A DNA stretch of 64,000 nucleotides, from the NCBI GenBank assembly GCA_024235395.1, contig JACKMK010000001.1:372001-436000 (forward strand). The letters run 5' to 3'. Source of the DNA: Chromatiaceae bacterium (GTDB lineage Bacteria > Pseudomonadota > Gammaproteobacteria > Chromatiales > Chromatiaceae). The notes under the pieces were generated by a model. The model ran no database searches. It saw only the letters and a list, made by a program, of their open reading frames with translations, and was not told where the DNA came from. This document shows, piece after piece, positions 45,804 through 55,813 of the stretch (position 1 is its first letter; every line of letters begins with the position of its first letter). A program made the position numbers and the translations under genes.

Positions 45804-47735
45804 ATGCTGCGCAATATCCCGATCGTCCCGCGTTTGCTCGGCAGTATCACCGTCGGCGGCCTGATCGTCGGCCTGGTCGTGTCGTCGATCGTCTATCAGC
45901 ACGTCACCGGCGGATTCGAGGCCTCCGAACAGCGCGAGCTGCGTGCCGCGTTTTCCAGCGTCACGGCCGAGATCGATTCACTCGGCCGCGAGGCGCAGTC
46001 GTTGAGCGCCGCGATCGCCGGTATTCCCGATGTCCAGCAGGCGATGCTCACACAGGACCGCCAGCGCCTTGCCGACATGTTCGTGCCGGGCTTCAAGCAA
46101 CTGAAAGCGGATCACCAGGTCCGGCAGTTCCAGTTCCACCTGCCTCCGGCGACCTCGTTTCTGCGCGTCCACAAACCGGAAAAGTTCGGCGATGACCTGT
46201 CCGGTTTCCGTAAGACCGTGGTCGAATCGAACACCAGGTCGTCACCGATTCGCGGCCTGGAGATCGGCGTCGCCGGCCTTGGGGTACGCGGCGTGGTGCC
46301 GATCCGGTCCGGCGACCGGCATCTGGGCACGGTCGAGATGGGGATGTCGTTCGGCCAGGCGTTTTTCGACGAGTACACCGCCGCACACGGCGTGAAACTG
46401 GCACTGCAGCTCAATCGCCAGGGCACGCTCGAGCCCTTCGCCTCGACCTTCACCGGCGACCTACCGATCGACGCCGCACATCTCGCCCAGGTGCTTGCCG
46501 GGCAACCGGCGCGCGGCACAGCGGTACTCGATGACGTCCCCTATGGCGCCTATGCCGATGTCGTACGCGACTTCTCCGGCGAGGTGATCGGCGTATTGCT
46601 GGTCGCCAAGGACCGCTCGTTTTTCGCGCAACAGCTGGCGTCCATCCAGCTGACATCGTTGTTGAGCGGCCTGGTCGGCCTGCTGTTGTTCGGCCTGGCC
46701 GCCTGGCTCATCGGCAGGAACGTCGCCAGGCCCATCCAGCAAGCGACCGGCATGATGGAGGAGATCTCCACGGGTGATGGCAATCTCGACGTCGGTCTCG
46801 ACACCCAGGGCAAAGACGAGATCGCCAATCTGGCGGTCGGGTTCAATGGTTTCGTCGAGACGATTCGCGGTCTGGTGCGCGAGGTCAGCCAGGCGAGCCG
46901 CCAGGTGGATCGCGTCGCCAATGAACTGGTTCAGACCGCCACGCACACCAGCGGCCGCATGAGCCAGCAACAGGCCGAGACGGCACAGATCGCAACCGCG
47001 ATGACCGAGATGTCCGCGACGGTACAGGAGGTCGCGGGACGGACCGCCGAAGTCGCATCGACCGCCGAGACGACCCTGTCGACGGTGAACAACGGCAATG
47101 CGGCGGTCGACGACGCATCGCGCGCGATCCATTCACTCGCCGACGACATCCGCTCGGCATCAGAAACGGTGCAGCGCGTGCACGGCGAGAGCGAACGCAT
47201 CGGCAAGGTGCTGGAGGTGATCCGAGGGATCGCGGAACAGACCAACCTGCTGGCACTCAACGCCGCGATCGAAGCGGCGCGTGCCGGCGAACAGGGCCGC
47301 GGATTCGCCGTTGTCGCCGACGAGGTACGTCAACTGGCGCGGCGCACCCAGGAGTCGACCACGGAGATCCAGGAGATGGTCGAGGGCCTGCAATCGAGCG
47401 TCCAACAGACGGTGTCCGTGATGGACCGCAGCAGGGAGCGTGCCGACGACACCGTGGGGCGCGCCGCCCGGGTGAACGAGCTGCTGAGCCAGATCTCCGC
47501 GTCGGTCAATACCATCACCCAGATGTCGATCCAGATCGCGACCGCCGCCGAGGAACAGAGTCACGTGGCCGAAGACATCAACCGCAACGTCACCAATATC
47601 AACCACATGGGCGAGGAGAACGCGACGGCGGTACAGCACACCTCGGCGGCCGCGCAAGAACTCTCGCAGAGCGCCGACAGACTGGTCGCCGTCGTCGGCC
47701 GATTCAAGATGCGCGACGGACAGGCCGCGGTGTAA
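45804..47735 (+). CDS. Methyl-accepting chemotaxis protein
   Basis: 643 residues. One N-terminal membrane span ([19 protein letters not shown]) is followed by a periplasmic dCache-type sensor of about 270 residues, with [19 protein letters not shown] second span near 285-305 ([19 protein letters not shown]), a HAMP domain, and the cytoplasmic signalling hairpin follow. Its tip reads [18 protein letters not shown], as in all MCPs. The sensor type is common among receptors for small acids or sulfur compounds; the ligand is unknown. No che genes are nearby. The 3' end is 2 bp from the convergent mtnA. Confidence 0.94.
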   Translation: MLRNIPIVPRLLGSITVGGLIVGLVVSSIVYQHVTGGFEASEQRELRAAFSSVTAEIDSLGREAQSLSAAIAGIPDVQQAMLTQDRQRLADMFVPGFKQLKADHQVRQFQFHLPPATSFLRVHKPEKFGDDLSGFRKTVVESNTRSSPIRGLEIGVAGLGVRGVVPIRSGDRHLGTVEMGMSFGQAFFDEYTAAHGVKLALQLNRQGTLEPFASTFTGDLPIDAAHLAQVLAGQPARGTAVLDDVPYGAYADVVRDFSGEVIGVLLVAKDRSFFAQQLASIQLTSLLSGLVGLLLFGLAAWLIGRNVARPIQQATGMMEEISTGDGNLDVGLDTQGKDEIANLAVGFNGFVETIRGLVREVSQASRQVDRVANELVQTATHTSGRMSQQQAETAQIATAMTEMSATVQEVAGRTAEVASTAETTLSTVNNGNAAVDDASRAIHSLADDIRSASETVQRVHGESERIGKVLEVIRGIAEQTNLLALNAAIEAARAGEQGRGFAVVADEVRQLARRTQESTTEIQEMVEGLQSSVQQTVSVMDRSRERADDTVGRAARVNELLSQISASVNTITQMSIQIATAAEEQSHVAEDINRNVTNINHMGEENATAVQHTSAAAQELSQSADRLVAVVGRFKMRDGQAAV

Positions 47736-47737
47736 AT

Positions 47738-48802
47738 TCAGCCGACCTGCATGTGCGCCGCCAGCTTGGCACGATCAGGGCGCTCGATCACGCCGCGTTC
47801 GGTAACGATCGCATCGACCAGTGCCGCCGGGGTGACGTCGAACACCGGGTTCCAGGCATCGACACCCTGCGCGGTGGTCGGCTGCCCCGCACAGTGCAGG
47901 ACCTCCTCGGCGGGACGCTGTTCGATCGGAATCGCGTCCCCGTCCGGCGTCTCCAGATCGATTGTCGAGGTCGGAGCGGCAACCATGAAGCGCACGCCGT
48001 GGTGGCGTGCGGCGACCGCGAGGCCGTAGGTGCCGATCTTGTTCGCCACATCACCGTTGGCCGCGATGCGGTCCGAGCCCACGATCACCCACGACACCCC
48101 GCCGCGTGCCATGCACGCCGCCGCGGCACTGTCGGCGATCAACTTGACCGGGATCGCGTCACGCACCAGTTCCCAGGCCGTCAACCGCGCCCCCTGAAGC
48201 CAGGGCCGCGTCTCGTCGGCATACACGGTGGCGATCTTGCCCTGACCATGGGCGGTGCGAATCACCCCGAGCGCGGTTCCCCAACCACCGGTCGCCAGCC
48301 CCCCGGTGTTGCAATGCGTGATCACCGCCGTCGGTCCCTCGATCAGCGCGGCGCCAAATTCACCCATGCGCTGGTTGTCGGCGCGGTCCTGCGCATGGAT
48401 CGACTGCGCCTCGGCAAGCAGCGCCGGCACCGGATCACCGTCGCCCGACGCCGCGATCAGCGCGCGCATGCGGGTGATCGCCCAGAACAGGTTGACCGCC
48501 GTCGGTCGTGCCGCGGCGAGCATCTGCAGATCCACCTCGATGGCGTCGCGCCAGCGAACCGGATCCCCGCGGTGGCGGTCGCGCGCCGCGAGAACGATGC
48601 CATACGCGGCCGCGATGCCGATCGCCGGTGCGCCGCGCACGACCATCGCATGGATGGCCGCCGCCGTCGTATGTAGGTCCTTGCATTCGATGAACACCTC
48701 GCGCCGCGGCAACTGACGCTGATCCAGCAGATACAAGCGGTCACCGCGCCACAGTACGGCGGCATCGGCGGTTACGGGGATGTCCAGGGTGACTTCGTGC
48801 AT
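47738..48802 (-). CDS. mtnA: S-methyl-5-thioribose-1-phosphate isomerase
   Basis: Methionine salvage isomerase, 354 residues from ATG 48802. [14 protein letters not shown] is the family start, THCNTGGLA and [20 protein letters not shown] carry the catalytic Cys and Asp. It is divergent from the MTA deaminase gene mtaD. This is the Pseudomonas salvage layout, in which MTA is deaminated and the phosphorylase product is isomerised by MtnA. Confidence 0.96.
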   Translation of the reverse strand: MHEVTLDIPVTADAAVLWRGDRLYLLDQRQLPRREVFIECKDLHTTAAAIHAMVVRGAPAIGIAAAYGIVLAARDRHRGDPVRWRDAIEVDLQMLAAARPTAVNLFWAITRMRALIAASGDGDPVPALLAEAQSIHAQDRADNQRMGEFGAALIEGPTAVITHCNTGGLATGGWGTALGVIRTAHGQGKIATVYADETRPWLQGARLTAWELVRDAIPVKLIADSAAAACMARGGVSWVIVGSDRIAANGDVANKIGTYGLAVAARHHGVRFMVAAPTSTIDLETPDGDAIPIEQRPAEEVLHCAGQPTTAQGVDAWNPVFDVTPAALVDAIVTERGVIERPDRAKLAAHMQVG

Positions 48803-48938
48803 GGCGATGACTCGTCGGCAAACAATTTGGTGAACACATCGTGATCGTACAACGGGGCACCCGCCGAGACATCCGGACCGGTGCAATCCCACGAATTGCG
48901 GTATTTTACGGGTTTCACCTCAAAAACAGGCTGAGACC

Positions 48939-50264
48939 GTGCAGGCAGAACTTCTCGTCCACGCCGACTGGGTAGTCCCGGTCGAACCCGACGGCGTATT
49001 GCAGCGCCACAGTGTCGCGATCGAAGACGGTCGCATCAAGGCGATCCTGCCGCGTAGCGAGGCGGAACAGCAGGTCACGGCGGTGCAGTGCATCGACCTG
49101 CCGGGCCACGTCCTGATCCCCGGTCTGATCAATGCACACACGCACACGCCAATGACACTCTTCCGCGGTCTGGCCGACGACCTGCCACTGATGACCTGGC
49201 TGAGCGATCACATCTGGCCGGCCGAGGCCCGCTTCGTCCATGAAGAATTCGTCGCCGACGGTTCGCGCCTGGCGATTGCCGAGATGCTGCGCAGCGGCAC
49301 CACCTGCTTCAACGACATGTATTTCTTCCCGGACGTCACCGGTCGGGTCGCCAGCCAGGCCGGCATGCGCGCGGTGATCGGGCTGATCGTGATCGACTTT
49401 CCGTCGGCCTGGGCAGGCGACGCCGACCAGTACTTCGACAAGGCGATCGCGGTGCACGATCAGTTCCGCAACGATCCCCTGGTGCATAGCGCCTTTGCGC
49501 CACACGCTCCGTACTCGGTTTCCGACGCCCCGCTCCGCCGCGTGCAGACGCTGGCCAGCGAGCTCGACCTGCCGATCCACATGCACGTTCACGAAACGCT
49601 CGCCGAGGTTCGCGGCGGCATCGAACAGTTCGGATGCCGTCCGATCGAGCGCCTGCGCCGACTGGACATGCTCCATCCGGGACTGGTCGCGGTCCACATG
49701 ACCCAACTCGAGGACGACGAGATCGAGCTGATCGGCGCCTGCGGCGCACAGCTCGTGCACTGCCCGGAATCGAACCAGAAACTGGCCTCCGGGCACTGCC
49801 CGGTGTCCCGCCTGATCGATGCCGGCGTCAACGTGGCGATCGGTACCGACGGCGCCGCCAGCAACAACGACCTCGACATGCTGGGCGAGATGCGCAGCGC
49901 CGCCCTGCAGGCGAAGGCTGTCAGCGCCAATGCGTGCTCGGTTCCGGCCGAAACGGCACTGCGCATGGCCACACTGAACGGCGCGCGCGCCCTTGGCATC
50001 GCCGACCGCACCGGTTCGCTGAGCGTCGGCAAGAGCGCCGATATCGTGGCCCTGGATCTCGGCACCCCGGAGACACAGCCGGTCTATCACCCCGTGTCAC
50101 AGCTGGTCTACGCCGCTGGACGCGAACAGGTGAGGCACGTCTGGATCAACGGCCGACAGCTGTTGAACGACCGTGCGCTGACCACGATCGATCTGTCGCA
50201 GACGCTGCAGCGCGCAGCAAACTGGCGGGATCGGGTCGAGGCCGGCGATACCCAGGGCGTATAA
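48939..50264 (+). CDS. mtaD: 5-methylthioadenosine / S-adenosylhomocysteine deaminase
   Basis: Amidohydrolase of the TrzA/AtzA group, 441 residues, GTG start. [13 protein letters not shown] supplies two metal His, HVHETLAE another, and [17 protein letters not shown] the Asp. With mtnA next to it, the preferred reaction is MTA to methylthioinosine. The downstream order ubiG-mupP-SDR is as in P. aeruginosa, which supports vertical inheritance. Confidence 0.93.
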   Translation: MQAELLVHADWVVPVEPDGVLQRHSVAIEDGRIKAILPRSEAEQQVTAVQCIDLPGHVLIPGLINAHTHTPMTLFRGLADDLPLMTWLSDHIWPAEARFVHEEFVADGSRLAIAEMLRSGTTCFNDMYFFPDVTGRVASQAGMRAVIGLIVIDFPSAWAGDADQYFDKAIAVHDQFRNDPLVHSAFAPHAPYSVSDAPLRRVQTLASELDLPIHMHVHETLAEVRGGIEQFGCRPIERLRRLDMLHPGLVAVHMTQLEDDEIELIGACGAQLVHCPESNQKLASGHCPVSRLIDAGVNVAIGTDGAASNNDLDMLGEMRSAALQAKAVSANACSVPAETALRMATLNGARALGIADRTGSLSVGKSADIVALDLGTPETQPVYHPVSQLVYAAGREQVRHVWINGRQLLNDRALTTIDLSQTLQRAANWRDRVEAGDTQGV

Positions 50265-50296
50265 TCGGAATCCCAGCATTACCCGGGTCCCAAGCG

Positions 50297-51007
50297 ATGT
50301 GTGCAGCCATCAATGTCGATCACGCCGAGATCAACAAATTCGAGCAACTGGCGTCGCGCTGGTGGGATCCGCACAGCGAGTTCAAACCGCTGCACGAGAT
50401 CAACCCGCTGCGCCTCGACTACATAGATCGATGGGCCGGCCTGAAGGGCAAGCAGGTGCTCGACGTCGGCTGCGGCGGTGGCATTCTCGCCGAGTCGATG
50501 GCGGCACGTGGCGCACAGGTGACCGGCATCGATATGGGGAAGGCACCGCTCGAGGTGGCACGCCTGCACCTGCTGGAAAGCGGGCTTCAGGTGGACTATC
50601 GGCAGGTGCCGGTTGAACAACTCGCGACCGAGCTCCCCGGACAGTTCGACATCGTCACCTGCATGGAGATGCTGGAGCACGTTCCCGACCCGGCATCGGT
50701 GATCAGCGCCTGCGCGGACCTGGTGAGACCGGGCGGGCAGGTGTTCCTCTCGACCATCAACCGCAACCCCAAGGCCTACCTGTTCGCGATCGTCGGTGCG
50801 GAGTACCTGTTGCGGATGCTCCCCAAAGGCACGCATGACTTTGCGAAGTTCATCAGGCCTTCGGAACTGGCGCGCTGGACGCGCGCCGCGGGGCTGGACA
50901 CGCGCGACATCACGGGGCTGACCTACAACCCCCTGACCGGCATCTATCGCCTGGATCCGCGCGATGTCGACGTCAATTACATGGTGGCCACCGAACGACC
51001 TGCATGA
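50297..51007 (+). CDS. ubiG: Ubiquinone biosynthesis O-methyltransferase
   Basis: Both O-methylations of ubiquinone. ATG 50297 gives 236 residues. [20 protein letters not shown] is the family entry segment and [14 protein letters not shown] is SAM motif I. It follows mtaD by 32 bp and overlaps mupP by 4 bp (ATGA). Confidence 0.96.
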   Translation: MCAAINVDHAEINKFEQLASRWWDPHSEFKPLHEINPLRLDYIDRWAGLKGKQVLDVGCGGGILAESMAARGAQVTGIDMGKAPLEVARLHLLESGLQVDYRQVPVEQLATELPGQFDIVTCMEMLEHVPDPASVISACADLVRPGGQVFLSTINRNPKAYLFAIVGAEYLLRMLPKGTHDFAKFIRPSELARWTRAAGLDTRDITGLTYNPLTGIYRLDPRDVDVNYMVATERPA

Positions 51008-51690
51008 CCCTGCGCGCCTCGTCATCTCCGACGGTGCTGTTCGACCTGGACGGCACCCTGGCCGACACCGCCCCCGACCTGGCGTACGCGCTCAACCGTA
51101 CGCTGGAGCAGTACGGTCAGCCCACCCTGCCCTATGCGAAGATCCGCCCGGTGGCCTCCTTCGGATCCGTGGCGCTGATCCGCCTGGGCTTCGGCCTGGA
51201 CCGTGACGAGCCAGGATTCGCCGAACGGCAGGGCTTTCTGCTCGATGTGTATTCGGCCAACCTGTGTCGGGAAACGTCGTTGTTCGACGGTATGTCCACG
51301 GTATTGGAGACGCTGCGCGACCGTGGGACACCCTGGGGGATAGTCACCAACAAGCCCCGTTGGCTCACCGAACCGCTGATCGATGCGATGGGGCTCGGCC
51401 TCCTGACCCGTTGCATCGTCAGCGGCGATACCTGCGCGCAGCGCAAACCGCATCCGCAGCCCATTCTGCACGCCTGCGGTCTGCTGGGCAGCGACCCGGC
51501 CGATACCTGGTACGTCGGCGATGCCGGTCGCGACGTGCAGGCCGGGCGCGCGGCCGGCTGCACCACGGTCGGGGCGCTATACGGTTATCTGCACCCCGAT
51601 GATCCACCAGAGGCCTGGCTCGCGGATTACACCATTGATCGCCCCGAGCAGCTGCTGGCGCTGCTGGACCGGGACAGTGCCCCTACCTGA
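51004..51690 (+). CDS. mupP: HAD phosphatase, MupP-like
   Basis: HAD-superfamily phosphatase of 228 residues. Motif I is [29 protein letters not shown] is the C-terminal motif. It resembles phosphoglycolate phosphatase, but its position after ubiG matches P. aeruginosa MupP, the MurNAc-6-phosphate phosphatase of peptidoglycan recycling. The 3' end overlaps the next gene by 14 bp. Confidence 0.85.
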   Translation: MTLRASSSPTVLFDLDGTLADTAPDLAYALNRTLEQYGQPTLPYAKIRPVASFGSVALIRLGFGLDRDEPGFAERQGFLLDVYSANLCRETSLFDGMSTVLETLRDRGTPWGIVTNKPRWLTEPLIDAMGLGLLTRCIVSGDTCAQRKPHPQPILHACGLLGSDPADTWYVGDAGRDVQAGRAAGCTTVGALYGYLHPDDPPEAWLADYTIDRPEQLLALLDRDSAPT

Positions 51691-52444
51691 AGCATCGGAG
51701 TGGGGCTTTCCGAATCCATCCACACCGTTCGGTTCGGCGGTGTACTACGCGATCCGTTTCAGCCCTGCCGAGGAACGCCTGCGCAATGCCTTGCTGTACG
51801 CCTGGCATGACACGGTCCGGCAGATCGCCGACTGTCCATCCGACCCCGGAGTGGCACGTCTGAAACTCGACTGGTGGCGCGAAGAGGTCTCACGGATGGC
51901 GACCGGAACCGCGCAGCACCCGTTGGCGCTCCGCCTGCAGGAGCTGGCACTGGACCGGCAGGCGCTGGAGTCCATGCATGCACTGTTGCAGGCCGCCGAG
52001 GCGGCGGTCCTGCTTCCCCAACCCGCCGACGACCGGCAGTTCGCCGCGGCCTGCCGCGCCCGCCTCGGCGAGTTTTTCGTGCTCCTCGCAACGGCGGGCG
52101 GCCAGCCGCGGGATGGGTCCCGCGAAAGTGGCGCCTATTGCGAGGCGATAGACCGTATCCGGCGGCTGCATTCGGCGCCGCACGGTGCACCTTCGGAACT
52201 CGTCGAGGCATTGCGCCACAGCGCCTCGGTTGCGTCACGCACAACCCGCGTGGACGCGCTTTTGGATCAGTTCGAGGTGCCCACGGGGTCGACGCGCGCC
52301 CAGCTGACACCCTTCGCCCGTCGACTGCTGGCCCTGGCGGAAGCAATGCACGAAAAGCTGCGGCGGAAAGGTTATCCTGTCGACGAAACAGCCATCGACC
52401 GACCGCCGATCGCCAATCTATGGACGGCATGGCGCTGCCGCTGA
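51677..52444 (+). CDS. Squalene/phytoene-synthase-like protein, Asp motifs altered
   Basis: 255 residues if started at GTG 51677. The fold pattern is that of trans-isoprenyl diphosphate synthases: FGSAVYYAIRFSPAEERLRNALLYAW, then KLDWWREEV. The first Asp-rich DxxxD is replaced by WHDTVRQIAD (43-52) and the second is not clear. This is like the NDUFAF6-type branch, whose members act in complex assembly and not in terpene synthesis. No carotenoid or hopanoid genes are near. It interrupts mupP and the SDR gene, which are adjacent in P. aeruginosa. Confidence 0.75.
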   Translation: MPLPEASEWGFPNPSTPFGSAVYYAIRFSPAEERLRNALLYAWHDTVRQIADCPSDPGVARLKLDWWREEVSRMATGTAQHPLALRLQELALDRQALESMHALLQAAEAAVLLPQPADDRQFAAACRARLGEFFVLLATAGGQPRDGSRESGAYCEAIDRIRRLHSAPHGAPSELVEALRHSASVASRTTRVDALLDQFEVPTGSTRAQLTPFARRLLALAEAMHEKLRRKGYPVDETAIDRPPIANLWTAWRCR

Positions 52445-52461
52445 AGTTACCGGGACCCGCT

Positions 52462-53220
52462 ATGCAGCAAGACTACAAACCAAGCGACGACCTCCTCGAA
52501 AACCGCGTCATCCTCGTGACTGGCGCCGGTGACGGCATCGGTCGCGCGGCGGCACTCGCGTTTGCGGCGCACGGCGCAACCGTCGTGCTGCTGGGCAAAA
52601 CGGTCAGCAAACTCGAGGCCGTCTACGACAAGATCGAGCGCGCGGGTGGGCCCGAACCGGCGATCTTTCCCATGCAGCTGGAAGGTGCGACGCCGTACGA
52701 CTACGGTGAGCTGGCACACGCGATCGACAGCAACCTGGGGCGCCTGGACGGCATCTTGCACAATGCGGCACTGCACCCCTATCTGAGCCGCATAAAGGAC
52801 TACGAGACCGAGGATTGGCTCAAGGTGATACAGGTCAATCTGAACGCGCCGTTCATGATCACCCAGGCCTGTCTGCCTCTCCTCGAGCGCTCGCCCGATG
52901 CGAGCGTCGTGTTTACGACCGACGCGGCGGGACGACGCGGCAAGGCCTACTGGGGTGCCTACGGGGCGTCGAAGTTCGCGATCGAGGGCCTGACCCAGAC
53001 GCTTGCCGCCGAGCTCGAAAACACCCCGATCCGGGTAAACTGTATCGATCCGGGACCCACCCGCACGGCCATGCGCAAACGCCTCTTTCCCGGCGAGGAC
53101 AATGCGACGCTGAAGGCACCCGAAGTGCTGATGCCACTGTATCTGTGGGCGATCGGTCCTGACAGCCAGGGTGTTACCGGGCAACGTCTCACGTGGGAGC
53201 AAAGCGAGCCGCTCGGCTGA
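52462..53220 (+). CDS. Short-chain dehydrogenase, YciK-like
   Basis: 252 residues from ATG 52462. The NADP loop is VTGAGDGIGRAAAL, HNAALHPYL replaces NNAG, and YGASKFAIEG has the catalytic Tyr and Lys. C-terminal RLFPGED and TWEQSEPL are typical of YciK. Substrate unknown; the gene order after mupP is conserved. It lies 17 bp after the squalene-synthase-like gene and 10 bp before glgP. Confidence 0.9.
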   Translation: MQQDYKPSDDLLENRVILVTGAGDGIGRAAALAFAAHGATVVLLGKTVSKLEAVYDKIERAGGPEPAIFPMQLEGATPYDYGELAHAIDSNLGRLDGILHNAALHPYLSRIKDYETEDWLKVIQVNLNAPFMITQACLPLLERSPDASVVFTTDAAGRRGKAYWGAYGASKFAIEGLTQTLAAELENTPIRVNCIDPGPTRTAMRKRLFPGEDNATLKAPEVLMPLYLWAIGPDSQGVTGQRLTWEQSEPLG

Positions 53221-53230
53221 CGGAAGGGCC

Positions 53231-55717
53231 ATGCTCGGTATCGACAACGGAAACAACCGCGAACGGACTCGCACCGGCCGAAGTGTCGATGTCCTGAAGC
53301 GGGCAATCCTCGACAATCTGTTCTACGTGCAAGGTCGCTATCCGGATGTCGCGACCAAGAACGACTGGTACCTCGCACTCGCCTACACGATCCGCGACCG
53401 CATGCTGCACCGCTGGATCGCGACCTCGCAGACCTACAAGAACACCCAGGCACGCACCGTGTGTTTTCTATCGGCAGAGTACCTCACCGGGCCACAGCTG
53501 GGTGTCAACCTGATCAACCTGGAGATCTGGGACAACGTACATGCGGCGCTGCGTGAGCTCGGACTGGACTTCGACGAGCTGCTCGACCAGGAGCCTGAGC
53601 CGGGCTTGGGTAACGGAGGGCTCGGCCGACTGGCCGCCTGTTACCTCGATTCGCTGGCGACCCTGGAGATCCCTGCGATCGGCTACGGGATCCGTTATGA
53701 ATTCGGCATGTTCGATCAATGCATCGACGATGGTTGGCAGGTCGAACTCACAGACAAATGGCTGTTGCACGGCAACCCATGGGAACTGCCGCGGCCGAAA
53801 CTGACTTTTGACGTGTTTTTCGGCGGGCATACCGAGCATTACCAGGACGATCATGGCCGCCACCACGTACGCTGGATTCCGGAACGTGTGGTCCGCGGTA
53901 TCGCCTACGACACGCCGGTGATGGGGTTCGGCGTCAATACCGTCAATCTGCTACGACTCTGGAAATCCGAGGCGCCCGAGTCCTTCGACTTCGCCGCGTT
54001 CAACGTCGGCGACTATTTCGGCGCGGTGGACAAGAAGGTCGTCTCGGAGAACCTCTCCAAGGTTTTGTATCCCAACGACGACCGGCATGCCGGCAAGCGT
54101 CTGCGTCTCGAGCAGCAGTACTTCTTTGTCAGCTGCGCATTGCGCGACATGATCCGCATTCAGCAACGCAGTGGCGTCGGGTTGGACAGGTTTCACGAAA
54201 AGTACGCCTGCCAGCTCAACGATACCCATCCGGCAATTGCAGTGCTGGAACTGCTGCGACTGCTGATCGATGAGCATCAGATGGAGTGGGACACGGCATG
54301 GGATGTCACCCGCCGAACCTTTTCCTACACCAATCACACGCTGCTCCCCGAAGCGCTGGAGAAGTGGTCGCTGGAGCTGTTCGGCAGCGTGCTGCCACGC
54401 CACCAGGAGCTCTTGCTCGAAGTGAACCGACGGTTTCTCGATGACGTCAGGATCAAGTACCGCGGTCGCGACGAAGGCCGCATCACGCACCTGTCATTGA
54501 TCGAGCAGAACGGCGACGAGTACGTCCGAATGGCCAACCTCGCCTGCGTCGGCAGCCACACGATAAATGGCGTAGCGGCGCTACATACCGATCTGTTGCG
54601 CTCGACCGTGTTGAAAGACTTTCACGAACTGTGGCCCGAAAAATTCACCAACGTGACCAACGGTGTCAGTCCGCGCCGCTTCATGCGCCTGGCCAATCCG
54701 TGGATGAGCGAGCTACTCGGCGAACGCATCGGCTGCGACTGGGTGCGCGATCTCTCGCTGCTGAAAAACCTCGAGGCACATGCCGATGACACGGCGCTTC
54801 TCGACACGTGGTATGCCGCCAAGCAACAGGCGAAGATCCGACTCGCCGCGATGATAAAGGAACGCAACGGTCTGCAGGTCGATCCCGAATCGTTGTTCGA
54901 CGCACAGGTCAAGCGCATCCACGAGTACAAGCGGCAACATCTGAATCTGCTGCATATCGTGGCCCTGTACAACCGCATCAAGGACGATCCGAACCTCGAT
55001 GTGGTGCCGCGCACCTTCATCTTCGGTGGCAAGGCCGCACCCGGCTACACCATGGCCAAGCTGATCATCAAGGCGATCAACGCGGTTGCCGAAGTGATCA
55101 ACAACGATCCCGAGGTCCGCGACCGCATCAAGGTGGTTTTCCTGCCCAACTTCAACGTCAAGAACGGGCAGTTCATCTATCCAGCCGCCGACCTCTCCGA
55201 GCAGATATCGACCGCCGGCAAAGAGGCATCGGGTACCGGCAACATGAAATTCTCGATGAACGGTGCCCTGACCATCGGTACGCTGGACGGCGCGAACATC
55301 GAGATCCGGGCGGCGGTTGGCGACGAAAACTTCTATCTGTTCGGCCTCACCGCGGAACAGGTGGAACACACCCTGCAGCAGGGTTACGATCCACGCGCCA
55401 GGTATCTCGATAATGTCGAACTGCGTGCAGCGATCGACCTGATGAACTCAGGCCTGTTCGCCCACGGCGACCGGGATCTGTTCGCTGCGCTGACCGGCAA
55501 CCTGCTACACCGGGACAGCTATCTCGTGTTGGCCGATTTTCCCGCTTATCTGCAGGCCCAGGCCGAGGTCAGCGACCATTGGCGCGACCGACAACAATGG
55601 GCCCGGAAATCTCTTCTGAACGTCAGCCGGATGGGCGGGTTCTCTTCGGATCGGGCGATCCGGGAGTACGCGACCCGCATCTGGCGGGTCGGCCGGACAC
55701 CCGTGGAGATCCCCTGA
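53231..55717 (+). CDS. glgP: Glycogen/starch/maltodextrin phosphorylase
   Basis: Releases glucose-1-phosphate from glycogen. ATG 53231 gives 828 residues. The PLP Lys is in EASGTGNMKFSMNGALTIG; PEPGLGNGGLGRLAACYLDS and NGVSPRRFM are conserved. An upstream in-frame extension overlaps the SDR gene and is unlikely. No other glycogen genes are in the window. Confidence 0.96.
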   Translation: MLGIDNGNNRERTRTGRSVDVLKRAILDNLFYVQGRYPDVATKNDWYLALAYTIRDRMLHRWIATSQTYKNTQARTVCFLSAEYLTGPQLGVNLINLEIWDNVHAALRELGLDFDELLDQEPEPGLGNGGLGRLAACYLDSLATLEIPAIGYGIRYEFGMFDQCIDDGWQVELTDKWLLHGNPWELPRPKLTFDVFFGGHTEHYQDDHGRHHVRWIPERVVRGIAYDTPVMGFGVNTVNLLRLWKSEAPESFDFAAFNVGDYFGAVDKKVVSENLSKVLYPNDDRHAGKRLRLEQQYFFVSCALRDMIRIQQRSGVGLDRFHEKYACQLNDTHPAIAVLELLRLLIDEHQMEWDTAWDVTRRTFSYTNHTLLPEALEKWSLELFGSVLPRHQELLLEVNRRFLDDVRIKYRGRDEGRITHLSLIEQNGDEYVRMANLACVGSHTINGVAALHTDLLRSTVLKDFHELWPEKFTNVTNGVSPRRFMRLANPWMSELLGERIGCDWVRDLSLLKNLEAHADDTALLDTWYAAKQQAKIRLAAMIKERNGLQVDPESLFDAQVKRIHEYKRQHLNLLHIVALYNRIKDDPNLDVVPRTFIFGGKAAPGYTMAKLIIKAINAVAEVINNDPEVRDRIKVVFLPNFNVKNGQFIYPAADLSEQISTAGKEASGTGNMKFSMNGALTIGTLDGANIEIRAAVGDENFYLFGLTAEQVEHTLQQGYDPRARYLDNVELRAAIDLMNSGLFAHGDRDLFAALTGNLLHRDSYLVLADFPAYLQAQAEVSDHWRDRQQWARKSLLNVSRMGGFSSDRAIREYATRIWRVGRTPVEIP

Positions 55718-55758
55718 CCGCTCCGTTTCGGTGCAACGATCCGGGTCCCGCCACCCAT

Positions 55759-55808
55759 CCCTATCGGCGACGCCCTCTCTCAAGTCACTCTCTGCGCCGC
55801 CGATAGGG
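55759..55808 (+). promoter_or_regulatory. Inverted repeat that can mask the ribosome site of the GGDEF-EAL gene
   Basis: CCCTATCGGCG at 55759-55769 and CGCCGATAGGG at 55798-55808 are perfect 11-bp complements with 28 nt between. The 3' arm includes part of the AGGGG ribosome site, 5 bp before the ATG at 55814. Pairing would block initiation. Confidence 0.55.
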
Positions 55809-55813
55809 GCTGA

